Program-made: the position numbers and the translations under genes
Notes under the pieces: model-generated
The model's input: the letters and a program-made list of their open reading frames with translations, nothing else
The model's database searches: none
Told to the model about the DNA's origin: nothing
Assembly: GCA_000934455.1 (NCBI GenBank)
Contig: KN884454.1
Span: forward strand, 7,313 to 32,536
Direction of reading: 5' to 3'
DNA length: 25,224 bases
From: Apostichopus parvimensis
Taxonomy: Eukaryota; Echinodermata; Holothuroidea; Aspidochirotida; Stichopodidae
Part shown: piece after piece, positions 1 to 8,915 of the stretch
How the letters are laid out: each line of letters opens with the position of its first letter
Numbering within the stretch: position 1 is the stretch's first letter

Positions 1-31
1 ATTCCTGAAATGGAGAAACATGCAATATTAG
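1..31 (+). CDS. XPO5: XPO5 exon a (3' end of an exon cut by the window edge)
   Basis: Encodes IPEMEKHAILG and ends in phase 1 at TTAG|gttagt. The human counterpart contains AEKSAILG. The trailing G joins the GT that opens the next exon to make Gly, which supports the junction. The upstream limit is not visible. Confidence 0.75.
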   Translation, partial: FLKWRNMQY

Positions 32-3000
32 GTTAGTTACCACCGCATAGGTCCAGAAAACTTAGTTTTCTTGTTTAGTTCTTTTTTAGTTATAACTTAG
101 ATATTTTGGTGCTAAACCATTCAGGGCCTTGTAAGGAGCAGGAGGATTTTAAAGTCTATCCTGTGTGAGAGTAGTAACCAATGTAGTCGAGGAAAAAAAG
201 AAAAAGTGAAGAAATTCCAGTGGGACTCAATATAACTATTAGTCAAAGCAGGATTGAGGGTTTAGTTCAATTGTACTAATCATGCTAGGAAATGTACACA
301 ATCAAGACTGTCCCAAACAGAAAAAATAAAAATGTTAAACATATGGTATGTGATTTATTGACTTCTACATTTGTATGGTAACACCAGTAGAATATATGTC
401 CAGCCATATATTAGGAGAAAAGCAAAAAGTGTCCAGCGTATCAGCAATCTTCTCTTTCTTTACACTGTTCTACATAGATAACTAATATGATGACATGTAC
501 ATGCCACATATTGATTGTTATTCAATATGTGAATGATTCATTGACTTCTACATTTGTTTGGTAACACCAGTAGAATTTATATGTCCAGCCATATATTAGG
601 AGAAAAGCAAAAGGTGTCCACTGGGGTATCAGTAATCTTCTCTTACTTTACACAGTTTTACATAGATAACCAATTTGATGACATGTTTGCCACATATTGA
701 TTTTTATTCAGTATGTGTATGATTCATTGACTTCTACATTTGTTTGGTAACACCAGTATAATTTATGTCCAGCCATATATTAGGAGAAAAGCAAAAGGTG
801 TCCAGCGTATCAGCAATCTTCTCTTTCTTTACACTGTTCTACATAGATAACTAATATGATGACACGTTTGCCACATATTGATTGTTATTCGGTATCTCTT
901 TCTGCCCACGTCTCAGGTGCATCGCCTAGCTTTGCCGATGGGCTGGAGCTCCCCGCTAACAGACCAATGGCAGAAAAGACTCAGAGCTTCCTGCACAATA
1001 TTCATGATCAGTTGTAAGTATTACATCACAACAGACTTATATGTGTGAGGAGAGTTGATGTTGCATTATCATCGTTTAGTATATTTAAGCCACTGGTCAT
1101 TTAGCCTTTGAAGAAGATCCTGCTAGGATCGAAACGTCAGGCCAACTTTCTTTTACACATTCTCTTACACAGGCTCTCTAGTGGATAAGCAGTTTGCTAA
1201 CAATTTTATTTTGATTTTAGTATATTTATAGCAGGTTTTGCTTGTATTTTATTGTTTTTTGTTGTTGTACTCTTGTGCTGGCCATCTGTCAAGTATTTCT
1301 TCATTTCCAAGGCAGTGTGTGCAGCATACAAATGTCACCTACTCAGCCATGAGTTTCATGTGCAAATATTGCTAGGTCTAGATATATCAACGATAAACTA
1401 ATCTGAAGTCTAGGCTAAGTGTTCAATTCTGTATGAGCTGGAGAAGATTGCCTGGTCTATTCAACATGTTTTATTTCATATCTTTGATTGGGTGGATTGC
1501 CCCTGAAGAGTGCAGTTAGAGGTGCTCTCTCTCTCCCCTGGTACCATTTTGGGTTTATCTGCTGTATCAGAGGTTGCAGTAACTTACACTATGATTGTAG
1601 AACTGCCCTGAAGAGTGCAGCCAGGGTTGCTCACCCCTGGTGCCATTTTGGTAGAGTGGGTGTTTTATCTGCTGTATCAGAAGTTGCAGTAAATTAAACT
1701 ATGATTGGAGGACTGCCCTGAAGAGTGCAGCCAGGGTTGCTCACCCCTGGTGCCATTTTGGTAGAGTGGGTGTTTTATCTGCTGTATCAGAAGTTGCATA
1801 CATCTTCAACGGGCAGGAGATTAATAAGGAAGTTCATAGTACTGTTTGATGGTCTTCGGTCTTCTCTCAGTCTCCTATCTTCTTACATTTATTTAATGAA
1901 GGATAGTTATTTCCATGGCAATGGGATAGTCGATAGAGTCTTGAAACATTGCAAATTATGCCATAAACAAGGGTCTCAATATTAAAAAGTAATTGACAAA
2001 TTTAATGTTTAAGTAGCTGATAGAATCAATACAATGGCAATGTGTCTGGATATACCAACTCTTTCAACTATAAAAAAAATGGTTTTTTTTGGCTTTCCTT
2101 GTCAGAGCAGTCATCCTAGTAAGTTGATGTAAAGACAATAGCTTCTATTGAATATTCTGCTTCGAAATCATCTTTGCTTTCCACTTCTCTTTATTTATGC
2201 CCGTCTCTCTTCTCTCCTCTTTCAGTATCATTTCATTGGTAAATGAAAGTCATTTCTTAGTCACCTTTCAGATGTGTTATTAATCTCTTTTGACTTTCTT
2301 GTTTTAACCATTTCCTTTTAGGTGTCACATCTTTGCAACTGCTTGCCAGTGTTTGGGCTATGAATTCTACTCACCGAATGGTATCTGTAACATGATGATG
2401 GAGACTGTTTTCAACAATATTGAATTTTTACCAAATTTCAAACTCAGAAATATTATTCATATCCTTTTAAATAAAGTTCAAAGTTATTTAAAGTGTGTCG
2501 TGAAAAATATGTCAGTCTGTCTTCATAGTTTATCTCTCACTTTGTTAGTTACAAACTCATGTTTAACTTTTCTGACACAGTTTGGTATTAAACTTTCTAA
2601 CACATCATATCTCCCATAGTCTGGTCACTGCCTCGGCAACAGACAAGAAGTGGATTTTGAAAAAGTATGTCACATGAGAAATTTTTGTACTAAAATATCA
2701 TCCATTTACAATAGTTTGAGACAGTTTCTAATGGCAATGACAAAGTTCATCATAAAATAGCCTCACAATATTTCCCATTTGAATACAATAAACTGCAATC
2801 GTATAGTCTAGGCTGAACTGTGTCAGAATAAAGATGTGCCAATTTTTTTGGTTCTGAATGCCGCCACTATAAATCCTTGACATTTTCATCCGATACGGGT
2901 CGTATTGAAACATTTAGTGAAATACTGCCCTCAAGAGTGTTATACCAGCCATCTCATTCCAATTCTGAAGAGGATGTGTCGCCTTATGTTTGAGAGACTG

Positions 3001-6000
3001 AGTCAGGAATGGTCCGCTCAGGCAAGGTGAGAGTGATATTCTCTTCTTCTTCATCATCACTTAAAGTCTGTTATCAAAGTAGGATCTGAAGGTGTAAAAG
3101 TAATTTAAGTAACTTGCTAAAAGTATCATCAAATATTTGTTATACTTCATTCTTTTCTCAGGCTGACATGTTTTCATCGTTATCATCTCAATTATGTCAC
3201 TTGTAATGAATGAAGAATTATGGTTCATTAGAGCATAGGAACTGTGGGCATTGATTGTATGAAACCTTAACAGAAAGATGGAATGTGAATGTTGAACAGT
3301 CTTGTCACTTCTGACCAAACATTCAACATTGAAACAAAGGAGTTGTGCTCATTGATTGTACGAAACCTGACCTTGAAGATGGAATATGCATATCAATGTT
3401 GAACAGTCTTTGTCACTTCTGACCAAACATTCAGCATTAACACATAGGAGCTGTGTGCATGGATTGTATGAAACCTTAATGGTAATATGAATGTCAATGT
3501 TGAACACAGTCTTTGTCACTTCTGACCAAACATTCAGTAATTTTCTAATAATTTGATCCAGGTTCACAAAACTTACAGGGTTAACACATGCTGTGAGGAT
3601 CCATACTGATAGTCTACTTGAGTTAACCCGTATCAAGTTATCCTGGTGTTTCCAGGTGACACTATCAGCTTTTGGCGTTCCATGACATTTGAAAGTGGGT
3701 TCAATTTAGACTTGAGTACTCAAGTCACAAAACTTTATTCATGTCATTCTTCTGTCTTTGAACAGCTTTAAGAACTATATGCCGAAAAATCTTCACTAGT
3801 AGTGTGGTAAAGTTAGGTTATTATGATATAATGTAATTATATTAATGAAATATATGGTACGTTCACAGTGGTGCAGAGCCTGGCAGTGATCAAGAAGCTG
3901 AGGAAATTCTAGCCGACCATTTGCTTTGTCTCATCACAAGAGATTACCTGGAATTGCTAAGTGAGAATTATCTTCATAACAGTAATATCTATTACCTATT
4001 GAGGCTTATGTAGTAAGGATACCATTCATCTGGATTCCACGCTCCAACCCCCCCTCCCCCCCTGACATATCCTCACAATTCTGGCACCATTTTCATGTTG
4101 GTACATATTGAATTAACTTACACTATGATTGTAGGACTGCCCTGAAGAGTGCAGCCAGGGTTGCTCACCCCTGGTGCCATTTTGGTATAGTGGGTGTTTT
4201 ATCTGCTGTATCAGAAGTTGCATTCATCTTCAACGGGCAGGAGATTAATAAGGAAGTTCATAGTACTGTTTGATGGTCTTCGGTCTTCTCTCAGTCTCCT
4301 TTCTTCCAACATTTTAAGGAAAATGCTTGACTAGTCCCTCCTGCCATCTCCTCCCCCCCCCCCCACCTACCCTCTACCCAACTTTATCCCACACCTGACC
4401 CACCCTCCCATCTGCTTGACAAGATTTTCTTAAGTCTTTGATCTTCTCTCTGTGCAGGACTGGTTCTTATACGTAAGGATGCAGGTGATACTGCAGAGTC
4501 TACGATTGAGATGGATGTAGAGGAGGAACAGAAACCCACCGCAAACAGCTCAGAGACAGAGCAGATGGGCACCCTTGGAATTAGTGCAATACAAGATGAG
4601 GTAATTCCAGAGACCTGTAAATCAGAATTTACAATGTATACTTCTGAAAGGTGGCAAAGATGGCTAATACCTGTAGGATACATGTAAATACTTGTCAGAG
4701 TATTCAAGAAATTGAAGATTTCTTGTCCCTTATTCCTGAAGTTTCATGGGTAAAGCACTTTTTATTGTTGGAGTTTTCTGAGGTTGTTCAATCCTCTTGA
4801 TGCCTATGTGCCTTCACCTTACCTATAGCTTGATGCCTATGTGCCTTTACCTTACCTCTAGTTTGATACCTATGTGCCTTCACCTTACCTATAGAGTTAC
4901 TGATATTTGTTTTTACTTTGCATTGCAGGAACTCTGTCAAAGTATTCTCCTTTTTGTTTATTCGGCAATGTCTTGGAATGATTCCTTGACAAGCATTCGA
5001 AGTGCATTCCTGGCTGGCATTCTCTTACCACAGGTAAGGATCTGCTTCTTATATTTCTGCCTTGTCTCACTCCTTCACCTTCCTGCCCCCCCCCCATCCC
5101 CACCCACATACTGTTTTTGAAACCTTTGCATTGCAGCACCAGTTGTTCATTAAAGTGTTGGGTGTAAAATTAATTGTTCAAATAATCTTTAGCTGAAGCA
5201 CTGCCCTTTAAGGTTACAATGTTTAGTTTCTATTGTTTTTATTGTTATATGTCTCCGCCGTTGTCTTCTTCTGTTTTTGTGTAGATTATGGAGAAACATC
5301 TTCTACCCGAAGCTGCTGCCCAACTTTTCACGGCGATCTTAAAAGGACTGAGCGTTCATGGACAGTACGAAGCGGTGAAGAACCCTCTGATAATGAGGGG
5401 GCTACAGCATTATGAAATGATGGTAGGTACTCAAACTACCTGTCTGAGAAGTGGGTAGCCAGATTGTGCAGTTCTTCTAGAGGCTTCTCTCAAACTGCTG
5501 TTCTGTGAAAAAGGTACTCAGATTACCAACCTTCAAGTAGGTAATGAAAATACCTCTCCATGAAACAGGTACTCAAACTGTCCAGCCTTTTGAGTAGGTA
5601 CTTATAAAGTTACCTGTCCTGTAATGTTAGTTGTCACTTTGTTCAATTCTGTGTACTCAAATCAGTCAATGTACCAGAAACACAAATTTGTGTTGTTTGT
5701 TTTTACCTTTTCTGTATGTTATGTTATGAACTTATTAACAATTTTTGTTTTGGTGTTTATTTGCTATCCTGCTATAGAGACCCAAGTTTGAGTCAGTAGA
5801 GAAAGTTTTACGGGATCTTCCAGATGCAAACGGAAGTGAGATTGATCTTTTCCTGAAGCGGTACATTTGCAAGAACCCAAACGTTAAGTCTCCGACCGAA
5901 AAGAAGAAGAAAGAGGCTTTTAAGAAACTGGTAGCCGGTGTCATATCGGTAGGTAGTCGTCTGCTCATGAGGAAAAAGTTTTTGACTTTCTGAGAGATTT

Positions 6001-6351
6001 GTTATAAAGATTTGCTTCCTACAAAAGTTTTGCAGTTGTGCTGTTTCATTATCATATCTATCATCATTTTCGAATCAGTGATAGGTTGGGTTGCAAGTTT
6101 TTTCGAAACCACAAATTATTCATGTAGGTAAATGAATATTACTAGTTTGGTGGTGACCTGGTTTGGAAGTTTATTTTTGTTTACGATTTCTCTTGTCTTC
6201 TTAACAGAAACCAGTCGGTCAGATGTTCAAGAGAGAAGTCCACATAAAGAATCTTCCAAAACTCTATAAGCCAACAAAGTTAAAACCGTCAGTAATAGAT
6301 ACAGCTACCTCCAGCGAGGATTTGGCTTTAGTGTCACTCTTTGCCAATTAA
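1..6351 (+). CDS. XPO5: Exportin-5, C-terminal part (ten exons; 5' end outside window)
   Basis: Karyopherin-beta family receptor that binds RanGTP and double-stranded RNA and carries pre-microRNA from nucleus to cytoplasm. Coding exons: 1-31, 917-1013, 2322-2482 (3' end uncertain), 2918-3026, 3869-3960, 4458-4600, 4929-5033, 5285-5422, 5778-5948 and 6208-6351, which ends in TAA. Together they make 1191 nt, or 396 residues plus stop, and every junction keeps phase. Recognition rests on collinear similarity to human XPO5 as I remember it: EMEKHAILG near the start, then a VFNNIEFLPNFKLR block, CPQECY, LSQEW, AILKGLSVHGQ, and REVHIKNLPKLYK near the C-terminus. Human XPO5 is about 1204 residues, so roughly the last third is here, mostly the C-terminal HEAT repeats. 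An acidic, poorly conserved linker (4458-4600) matches a variable acidic region in the human protein. The gene converges on DYNC2LI1. Identification is firm; one internal donor is not. Confidence 0.93.
32..916 (+). other. XPO5 intron with a three-copy tandem repeat
   Basis: Starts gttagt and ends with tctcag. Most of its second half is a tandem array with a period of about 185 bp (listed separately). The first 325 bases are AT-rich with no coding signal seen. Confidence 0.75.
358..900. repeat. Tandem repeat, about 185-bp unit, three copies
   Basis: Copies start at 358, 541 and 727, each with TTGACTTCTACATTTG, and share GTCCAGCCATATATTAGGAG and a CCACATATTGAT segment. Units are about 183 and 186 bp; the third is slightly truncated and runs almost to the acceptor of the next XPO5 exon at 917. 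Copies are closely similar with scattered substitutions and small indels, such as an extra CACTGGG-like piece in copy 2. No open frame runs through the copies. Confidence 0.9.
917..1013 (+). CDS. XPO5: XPO5 exon b
   Basis: Acceptor tctcag|GT and donor CAGTT|gtaagt. It enters with two bases completing a codon and leaves in phase 2. The peptide contains ASPSFADGLELP and MAEKTQSFLHNIHDQ, matching the human stretch between AILG and the YENCFHILG-like segment. The other two frames contain a stop or lack similarity. Confidence 0.88.
1104..1142 (+). ncRNA. Hammerhead-ribozyme-like motif, possibly a retroelement relic
   Basis: In order: GCCT (1104-1107), TTGAAGA (1108-1114), a spacer A, GATCC-TGCTA-GGATC (a perfect 5-bp stem with a 5-base loop, 1116-1130), GAAAC (1131-1135), GTC (1136-1138) and AGGC (1139-1142). 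This is the type I hammerhead layout: stem I (GCCT/AGGC), CUGANGA box, stem II, GAAA box, very short stem III, and a GUC cleavage triplet. The first box base is U instead of the catalytic C, which predicts loss or near-loss of activity. Minimal hammerheads of this kind are known from Penelope-like elements and retrozymes. A relic of such an element is inferred; no reverse transcriptase was seen nearby. Confidence 0.45.
1496..1892. repeat. Repeat element with three 106-110-bp internal tandem units
   Basis: Units start at 1496, 1602 and 1712, each with a TGCCC(C)TGAAGAGTGCAG motif and ending near TGCTGTATCAGAAGTTGCA. Units 2 and 3 are nearly identical; unit 1 is more diverged. A unique tail follows to about 1892, including TTCAACGGGCAGGAG and TTTGATGGTCTTCGGTC. 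A second genomic copy with one unit and the same tail is at 4111-4316. Confidence 0.88.
2322..2482 (+). CDS. XPO5: XPO5 exon c (3' boundary uncertain)
   Basis: Acceptor ttttag|GTG supplies the base that completes Leu from exon b. It encodes CHIFATACQCLGYEFYS and then VFNNIEFLPNFKLR, aligning with the human FVNLNNIPDYRLR region. The frame stays open well past the conserved part and no strong donor is present. Ending at 2482 (CAAA|gttatt) keeps phase 1 and gives a near-gapless fit to exon d. Ending at 2494 (AGT|gtgtcg) also keeps phase but adds four residues. Confidence 0.8.
2483..2917 (+). other. XPO5 intron, no further features
   Basis: AT-rich intron between exons c and d. The exon frame remains open into it for about 135 bases, which looks accidental. 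I see no repeat or RNA gene. Confidence 0.6.
2918..3026 (+). CDS. XPO5: XPO5 exon d
   Basis: Acceptor catttag|TG and donor GCAAG|gtgaga. It encodes KYCPQECYTSHLIPIL and then FERLSQEWSAQA, aligned with the human FCPPEHYEALVSPIL and MRLSQKWQVINQ segments. It leaves in phase 2, which the T opening the next exon completes. Confidence 0.88.
3027..3868 (+). other. XPO5 intron with a three-copy tandem repeat
   Basis: Begins gtgaga and ends ttcacag. Contains the 101-108-bp tandem repeat at 3237-3538. Nothing else is recognisable outside it. Confidence 0.7.
3237..3538. repeat. Tandem repeat, 101-108-bp unit, three copies
   Basis: Copies start at 3237, 3338 and 3446 with AGGANNTGTG followed by CATTGATTGTATGAAACC or a near match. 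Each ends with GTCACTTCTGACCAAACATT. Small indels separate the copies; the third has a short insertion before GTCTTTGTC. Confidence 0.9.
3869..3960 (+). CDS. XPO5: XPO5 exon e
   Basis: Acceptor ttcacag|TG and donor CTAA|gtgaga. It encodes GAEPGSDQEAEEILADHLLC and then LITRDYLELL, corresponding to the human acidic stretch followed by LVRMLTREVMDLI. Phase 2 in, phase 1 out. Confidence 0.88.
3961..4457 (+). other. XPO5 intron with second copy of the dispersed repeat
   Basis: Contains C-rich runs near 4048-4065 and 4350-4376 and the single-unit copy of the dispersed repeat (4111-4316). Ends ctgtgcag. Confidence 0.7.
4111..4316. repeat. Second copy of the dispersed repeat, one internal unit
   Basis: Almost identical to the 1581-1892 region but with one 110-bp unit. 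Its head (TTACACTATGATTGTAG) resembles the sequence before unit 2 of the other copy. Its tail (TTCAACGGGCAGGAG through TCAGTCTCCT) resembles the sequence after unit 3. Same orientation in both places. Confidence 0.88.
4458..4600 (+). CDS. XPO5: XPO5 exon f (acidic linker)
   Basis: Acceptor gtgcag|GA and donor GATGAG|gtaatt. It encodes LVLIRKDAGD, then a strongly acidic EMDVEEEQ segment and MGTLGISAIQDE. The human protein has a comparable variable acidic loop (GDDEEMM) before its SAMAELTDLG segment. Phase 1 in, phase 0 out. Confidence 0.86.
4601..4928 (+). other. XPO5 intron ending in a minisatellite
   Basis: Begins gtaatt and ends cattgcag. The distal part is a three-copy 33-bp minisatellite (4796-4893). 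The rest is unremarkable. Confidence 0.7.
4796..4893. repeat. 33-bp minisatellite, three copies
   Basis: Unit resembles CTTGATGCCTATGTGCCTTC followed by ACCTTACCTATAG. Copies start near 4796, 4829 and 4861 with a few substitutions. The array ends about 35 bases before the acceptor of XPO5 exon g. Confidence 0.9.
4929..5033 (+). CDS. XPO5: XPO5 exon g
   Basis: Acceptor cattgcag and donor CCACAG|gtaagg, 105 nt, phase 0 at both ends. It encodes ELCQSILLFVYSAMSWNDSL and then a TSIRSAFLAGILLPQ segment, matching the human ALLITAFNSLAWKDTLSC region. Confidence 0.9.
5285..5422 (+). CDS. XPO5: XPO5 exon h
   Basis: Acceptor gtgtag and donor ATGATG|gtaggt, 138 nt, phase 0 at both ends. It encodes EAAAQLFTAILKGLSVHGQY and ends LQHYEMM, matching the human LFTSVLKGLQMHGQHD segment. 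Confidence 0.92.
5423..5777 (+). other. XPO5 intron with repeated donor-like GGTACTCA segments
   Basis: The sequence around the true donor (GTAGGTACTCAAACTACCTG) recurs imperfectly near 5513, 5568 and 5592. This is a weak, degenerate tandem repeat. Nothing coding was recognised. Ends gctatag. Confidence 0.6.
5778..5948 (+). CDS. XPO5: XPO5 exon i
   Basis: Acceptor gctatag and donor ATATCG|gtaggt, 171 nt, phase 0 at both ends. It encodes RPKFESVEKVLRDLPDANGS, then IDLFLKRYI, a lysine-rich EKKKKEAFKKL stretch and VAGVIS. The human RPRYLEIRAVMEQIPEI and RRKDQFKRLIAGCIG segments correspond. Confidence 0.92.
6208..6351 (+). CDS. XPO5: XPO5 terminal coding exon j
   Basis: Acceptor cttaacag and TAA stop at 6349-6351. 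It encodes KPVGQMFKREVHIKNLPKLY and ends LALVSLFAN. The human C-terminus has KPLGEQFRKEVHIKNLPSLF and ends LATIFEP, the strongest single match in the gene. Confidence 0.95.
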   Translation, partial: KPVGQMFKREVHIKNLPKLYKPTKLKPSVIDTATSSEDLALVSLFAN

Positions 6352-6444
6352 TGGAAGATGACTAGTAGAGACTTAAATGAAAAAGACTGGCGGCCATCTC
6401 ACAGGTGATAAGTGAAACCAGTTATCAAGGATCTTTGCAAATGT

Positions 6445-6593
6445 AGGGTTACCAGACGTCTGGATTTCCCTGGACACGTCCTTTTTTACTGGCTTACATT
6501 GTCGTCCGGGCGGCTTTATGATATTACCTACAGTATCCGGATTTTTAATATCTTTAACCAAGTCTGCCGAATGTGACCAACCTGCGTGCGTAT
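6445..6593. mobile_element. Possible short DNA-transposon relic (MITE-like) in the XPO5 3' UTR
   Basis: Begins AGGGTTACCAGACGTCTGG and ends GTGACCAACCT, whose complement AGGTTGGTCAC loosely resembles the start. GTCTGGATTTCCCTGGAC and a TATCCGGATTTTT segment inside are reminiscent of non-autonomous DNA elements common in animals. Inverted ends are imperfect and no target duplication is evident, so this is tentative. Confidence 0.3.
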
Positions 6594-7202
6594 GGGTGAG
6601 GGCATAAATATTGTGAAGTGCGGCACTGTACTAACAACACATGCCAGCAGTGGCATCCCTAACGCGTCTCAATGCATAAGAACACCTTTTGGTTTACATT
6701 ACTCAGCTCAAAATTTCTGTGACAAGTTTTACTCCAGTTAGGGCATCCAGAACATAAAATTGCCATGAATTTCTAAAAATGACGTTCCATCAAATTGTGT
6801 TTCTTGCGGGACAAAATTAATTATGATTAGTTGCTAGGATATATTTTCTTACATTAAAAAGTAATTACATTTTGGATTGAATTATGAAATTTTGTTTCAC
6901 CCATGGTGCAGGAACCCCCTGCAATGCTACAAATAATCGTATGATTATATAATTTGTATAATACTGATATTCAAGTAATTAAATATATAATTTATATAAT
7001 TTGTATAATGCTACAAATACGGCACCATGTTGCATGTAGACACCCTTCAAATCATTTTTTAGCAAGAGGCTGTGCCTATGCTTACCGTCTTTTACGTTCA
7101 GATTCCATGCCAACGTTAAACAACCTGATGCTGTCGTTGCTAGTGGATATTAGTCTTGTTTAGAGGTGTTATATGAACTATGCTGCCATTTAAGAATAAG
7201 GA

Positions 7203-7208
7203 AATAAA
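7203..7208 (+). terminator. Candidate poly(A) signal for XPO5 (AATAAA)
   Basis: AATAAA about 850 bases after the XPO5 stop, followed by a TGTCACATCTTGTG stretch that could serve as the downstream U/GU-rich element. AATAAA also occurs at 7760 and 7771. Which is used cannot be told from sequence. Confidence 0.4.
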
Positions 7209-7759
7209 TGTCACATCTTGTGACTAAATGAGAGAATGGGGAAAGAGAAGTTGTTGCAGCTATATAATAGCAAGTGTACATTCACAGCAGGTTGATGTCA
7301 CATAGCACGGTTAGATTATCTATTAAATGGTAGATAATGTCTCTCAGTTCTACGATTTTCCTCTTTTAAACTATTAGCAAGCCATCCAAAAGTCCATTAT
7401 GCCTGGTTTGCTTTTCTATGTTTGGCAATGCATTGATAATTTCCAAGGGTTCATGTTCTTGAGATACAATGTATTAGAGATCTCACAATTAAGTTTCACA
7501 GGAAAGATTCAACAGATTTTTTTTATTAAACTATTGCTCACCTTTGCAAACAATGTGAAAGTTGTTTGTAGTGCATAAATGGAAAACAGTATGCAATAAC
7601 ATGATAATGGAGACACTATCCACCTCCATGAGAGAATTTGGCATTCCACCTGAATTTGATTTAATTGTGTTCTATAAGTCATGTCAATGTTAATCAGTAA
7701 TGTAAAGTAAAATGATCATTATTTTCTGTTTTGTAAAAGTTTTTCACTTAACAGCAAAG

Positions 7760-7776
7760 AATAAAAAAAGAATAAA
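7760..7776 (+). terminator. Paired candidate poly(A) signals for XPO5
   Basis: Two AATAAA hexamers, at 7760-7765 and 7771-7776, followed by a T-rich stretch near 7795. An alternative or distal XPO5 end. Confidence 0.35.
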
Positions 7777-8909
7777 TGCAAAGAATCCAAGTTTGTACTT
7801 TTTTCATGTTTAAATGTATCTTGAAACTGGACATAGTTTCTTTATATACTAATAATAGAGAAAATAACATTAGATAACTGAAGCAATCAACTGTATCTTT
7901 TCAAGAACAATTATCTGTGTGCCTTAGCAGCAAGCTCCTTAAAAGTAATTTGTAATAGAAAATAGTCCAGAGGTAAATTATTTTTGCTTGTAAAAGAGGA
8001 ACAAGTCTTTAGTTTGTTGATGAAACAACATTTGTTAGCAACGAGTTCACTTTTTAGCAGCAAAGATATAACTGTAAATGAGTCTCCAAGATAGAAATTT
8101 CATTAGGATACTTAAAAGGTGTATTCCTCATTTACACATCAAAAAATGAATTAACGATGATATGAAGTATCCTTCAAACACTAGTCTGATCATTAAGTAA
8201 TTTCTCTATGAGAAAGTTCTTCCTTGTGGCTAAATATCATAAATATATCATGTTTGTTCAATGTAACAATTTGAATACTGCACTATACATTAACCTTCAC
8301 ATGGTCGGTCTGGGAATGATTGCAATTTGTGAGTCGATACCGTTGCATGATTAAATTACTAATTGTTGAATACATTCTAGCTGGAGATTTTCATGTTGCA
8401 TTACTTTAAACATCAACATGAGCTTGGTGACCATTATCAAAACTGGTGCATTATTTCAAAAGTGAACATAATTTATTCAAATTTTCTAATAACAATTCAA
8501 AATACTCTACACAACTTCACAACACATTTCATCTCAGGAATCCTCAATGTATTCTTAACAGTTTACATAAACAGGCATTTGGCCTCTAATTGGATGACAG
8601 CCAAATTTGCATTAAGTTGTCTCCTTGATCTCTTAAGTGTCATCCATAATTGGAAGATGTGATCACAGAGGATAGGTTATTGGTTTCAGGCAAAGAGTGA
8701 ATGTCTCTGCTTGAGAATTCAAAGACAAAACAATTAGCCGCATATTTAGAGGCCATCTCTACATCATTCCAGCAAAAACGTAGAAAATACAGACATTTGT
8801 TACTCAGAGCAGCAGGAAAGGACTCTGTTTCTTGCTACTGTTTATTTTTAATATACAATATATTGAACTATCACTATACATTTGTTAAAAACAATAATAA
8901 TAATAGCTG

Positions 8910-8915
8910 TTTATT
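8910..8915 (-). terminator. Candidate poly(A) signal for the long DYNC2LI1 transcript
   Basis: TTTATT on the + strand reads AATAAA on the - strand, about 835 bases beyond the stop codon at 9750-9752. Another occurs at 8841-8846. Position only; unproven. Confidence 0.35.

Larger units (their letters stand above)
1014..2321 (+). other. XPO5 intron with hammerhead-like motif and repeat array
   Basis: Begins gtaagt and ends ttttag. It holds a hammerhead-ribozyme-like motif (1104-1142) and a repeat with 110-bp internal units (1496-1892). The remainder is AT-rich, with a pyrimidine-rich stretch near 2200 and nothing coding that I recognise. Confidence 0.75.

Noticed and set aside
1488..1985. Two open frames with similar peptides
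   Set aside because: The similarity comes from the 110-bp repeat units, and the frames are not supported by splicing or homology.
3349..3636. 95-codon open frame on the - strand with internal similarity
   Set aside because: Produced by the 101-108-bp tandem repeat in an XPO5 intron.
4384..4707. 107-codon open frame on the - strand
   Set aside because: Antisense shadow of XPO5 exon f, whose + strand reading has phase-consistent splice sites and similarity to XPO5.
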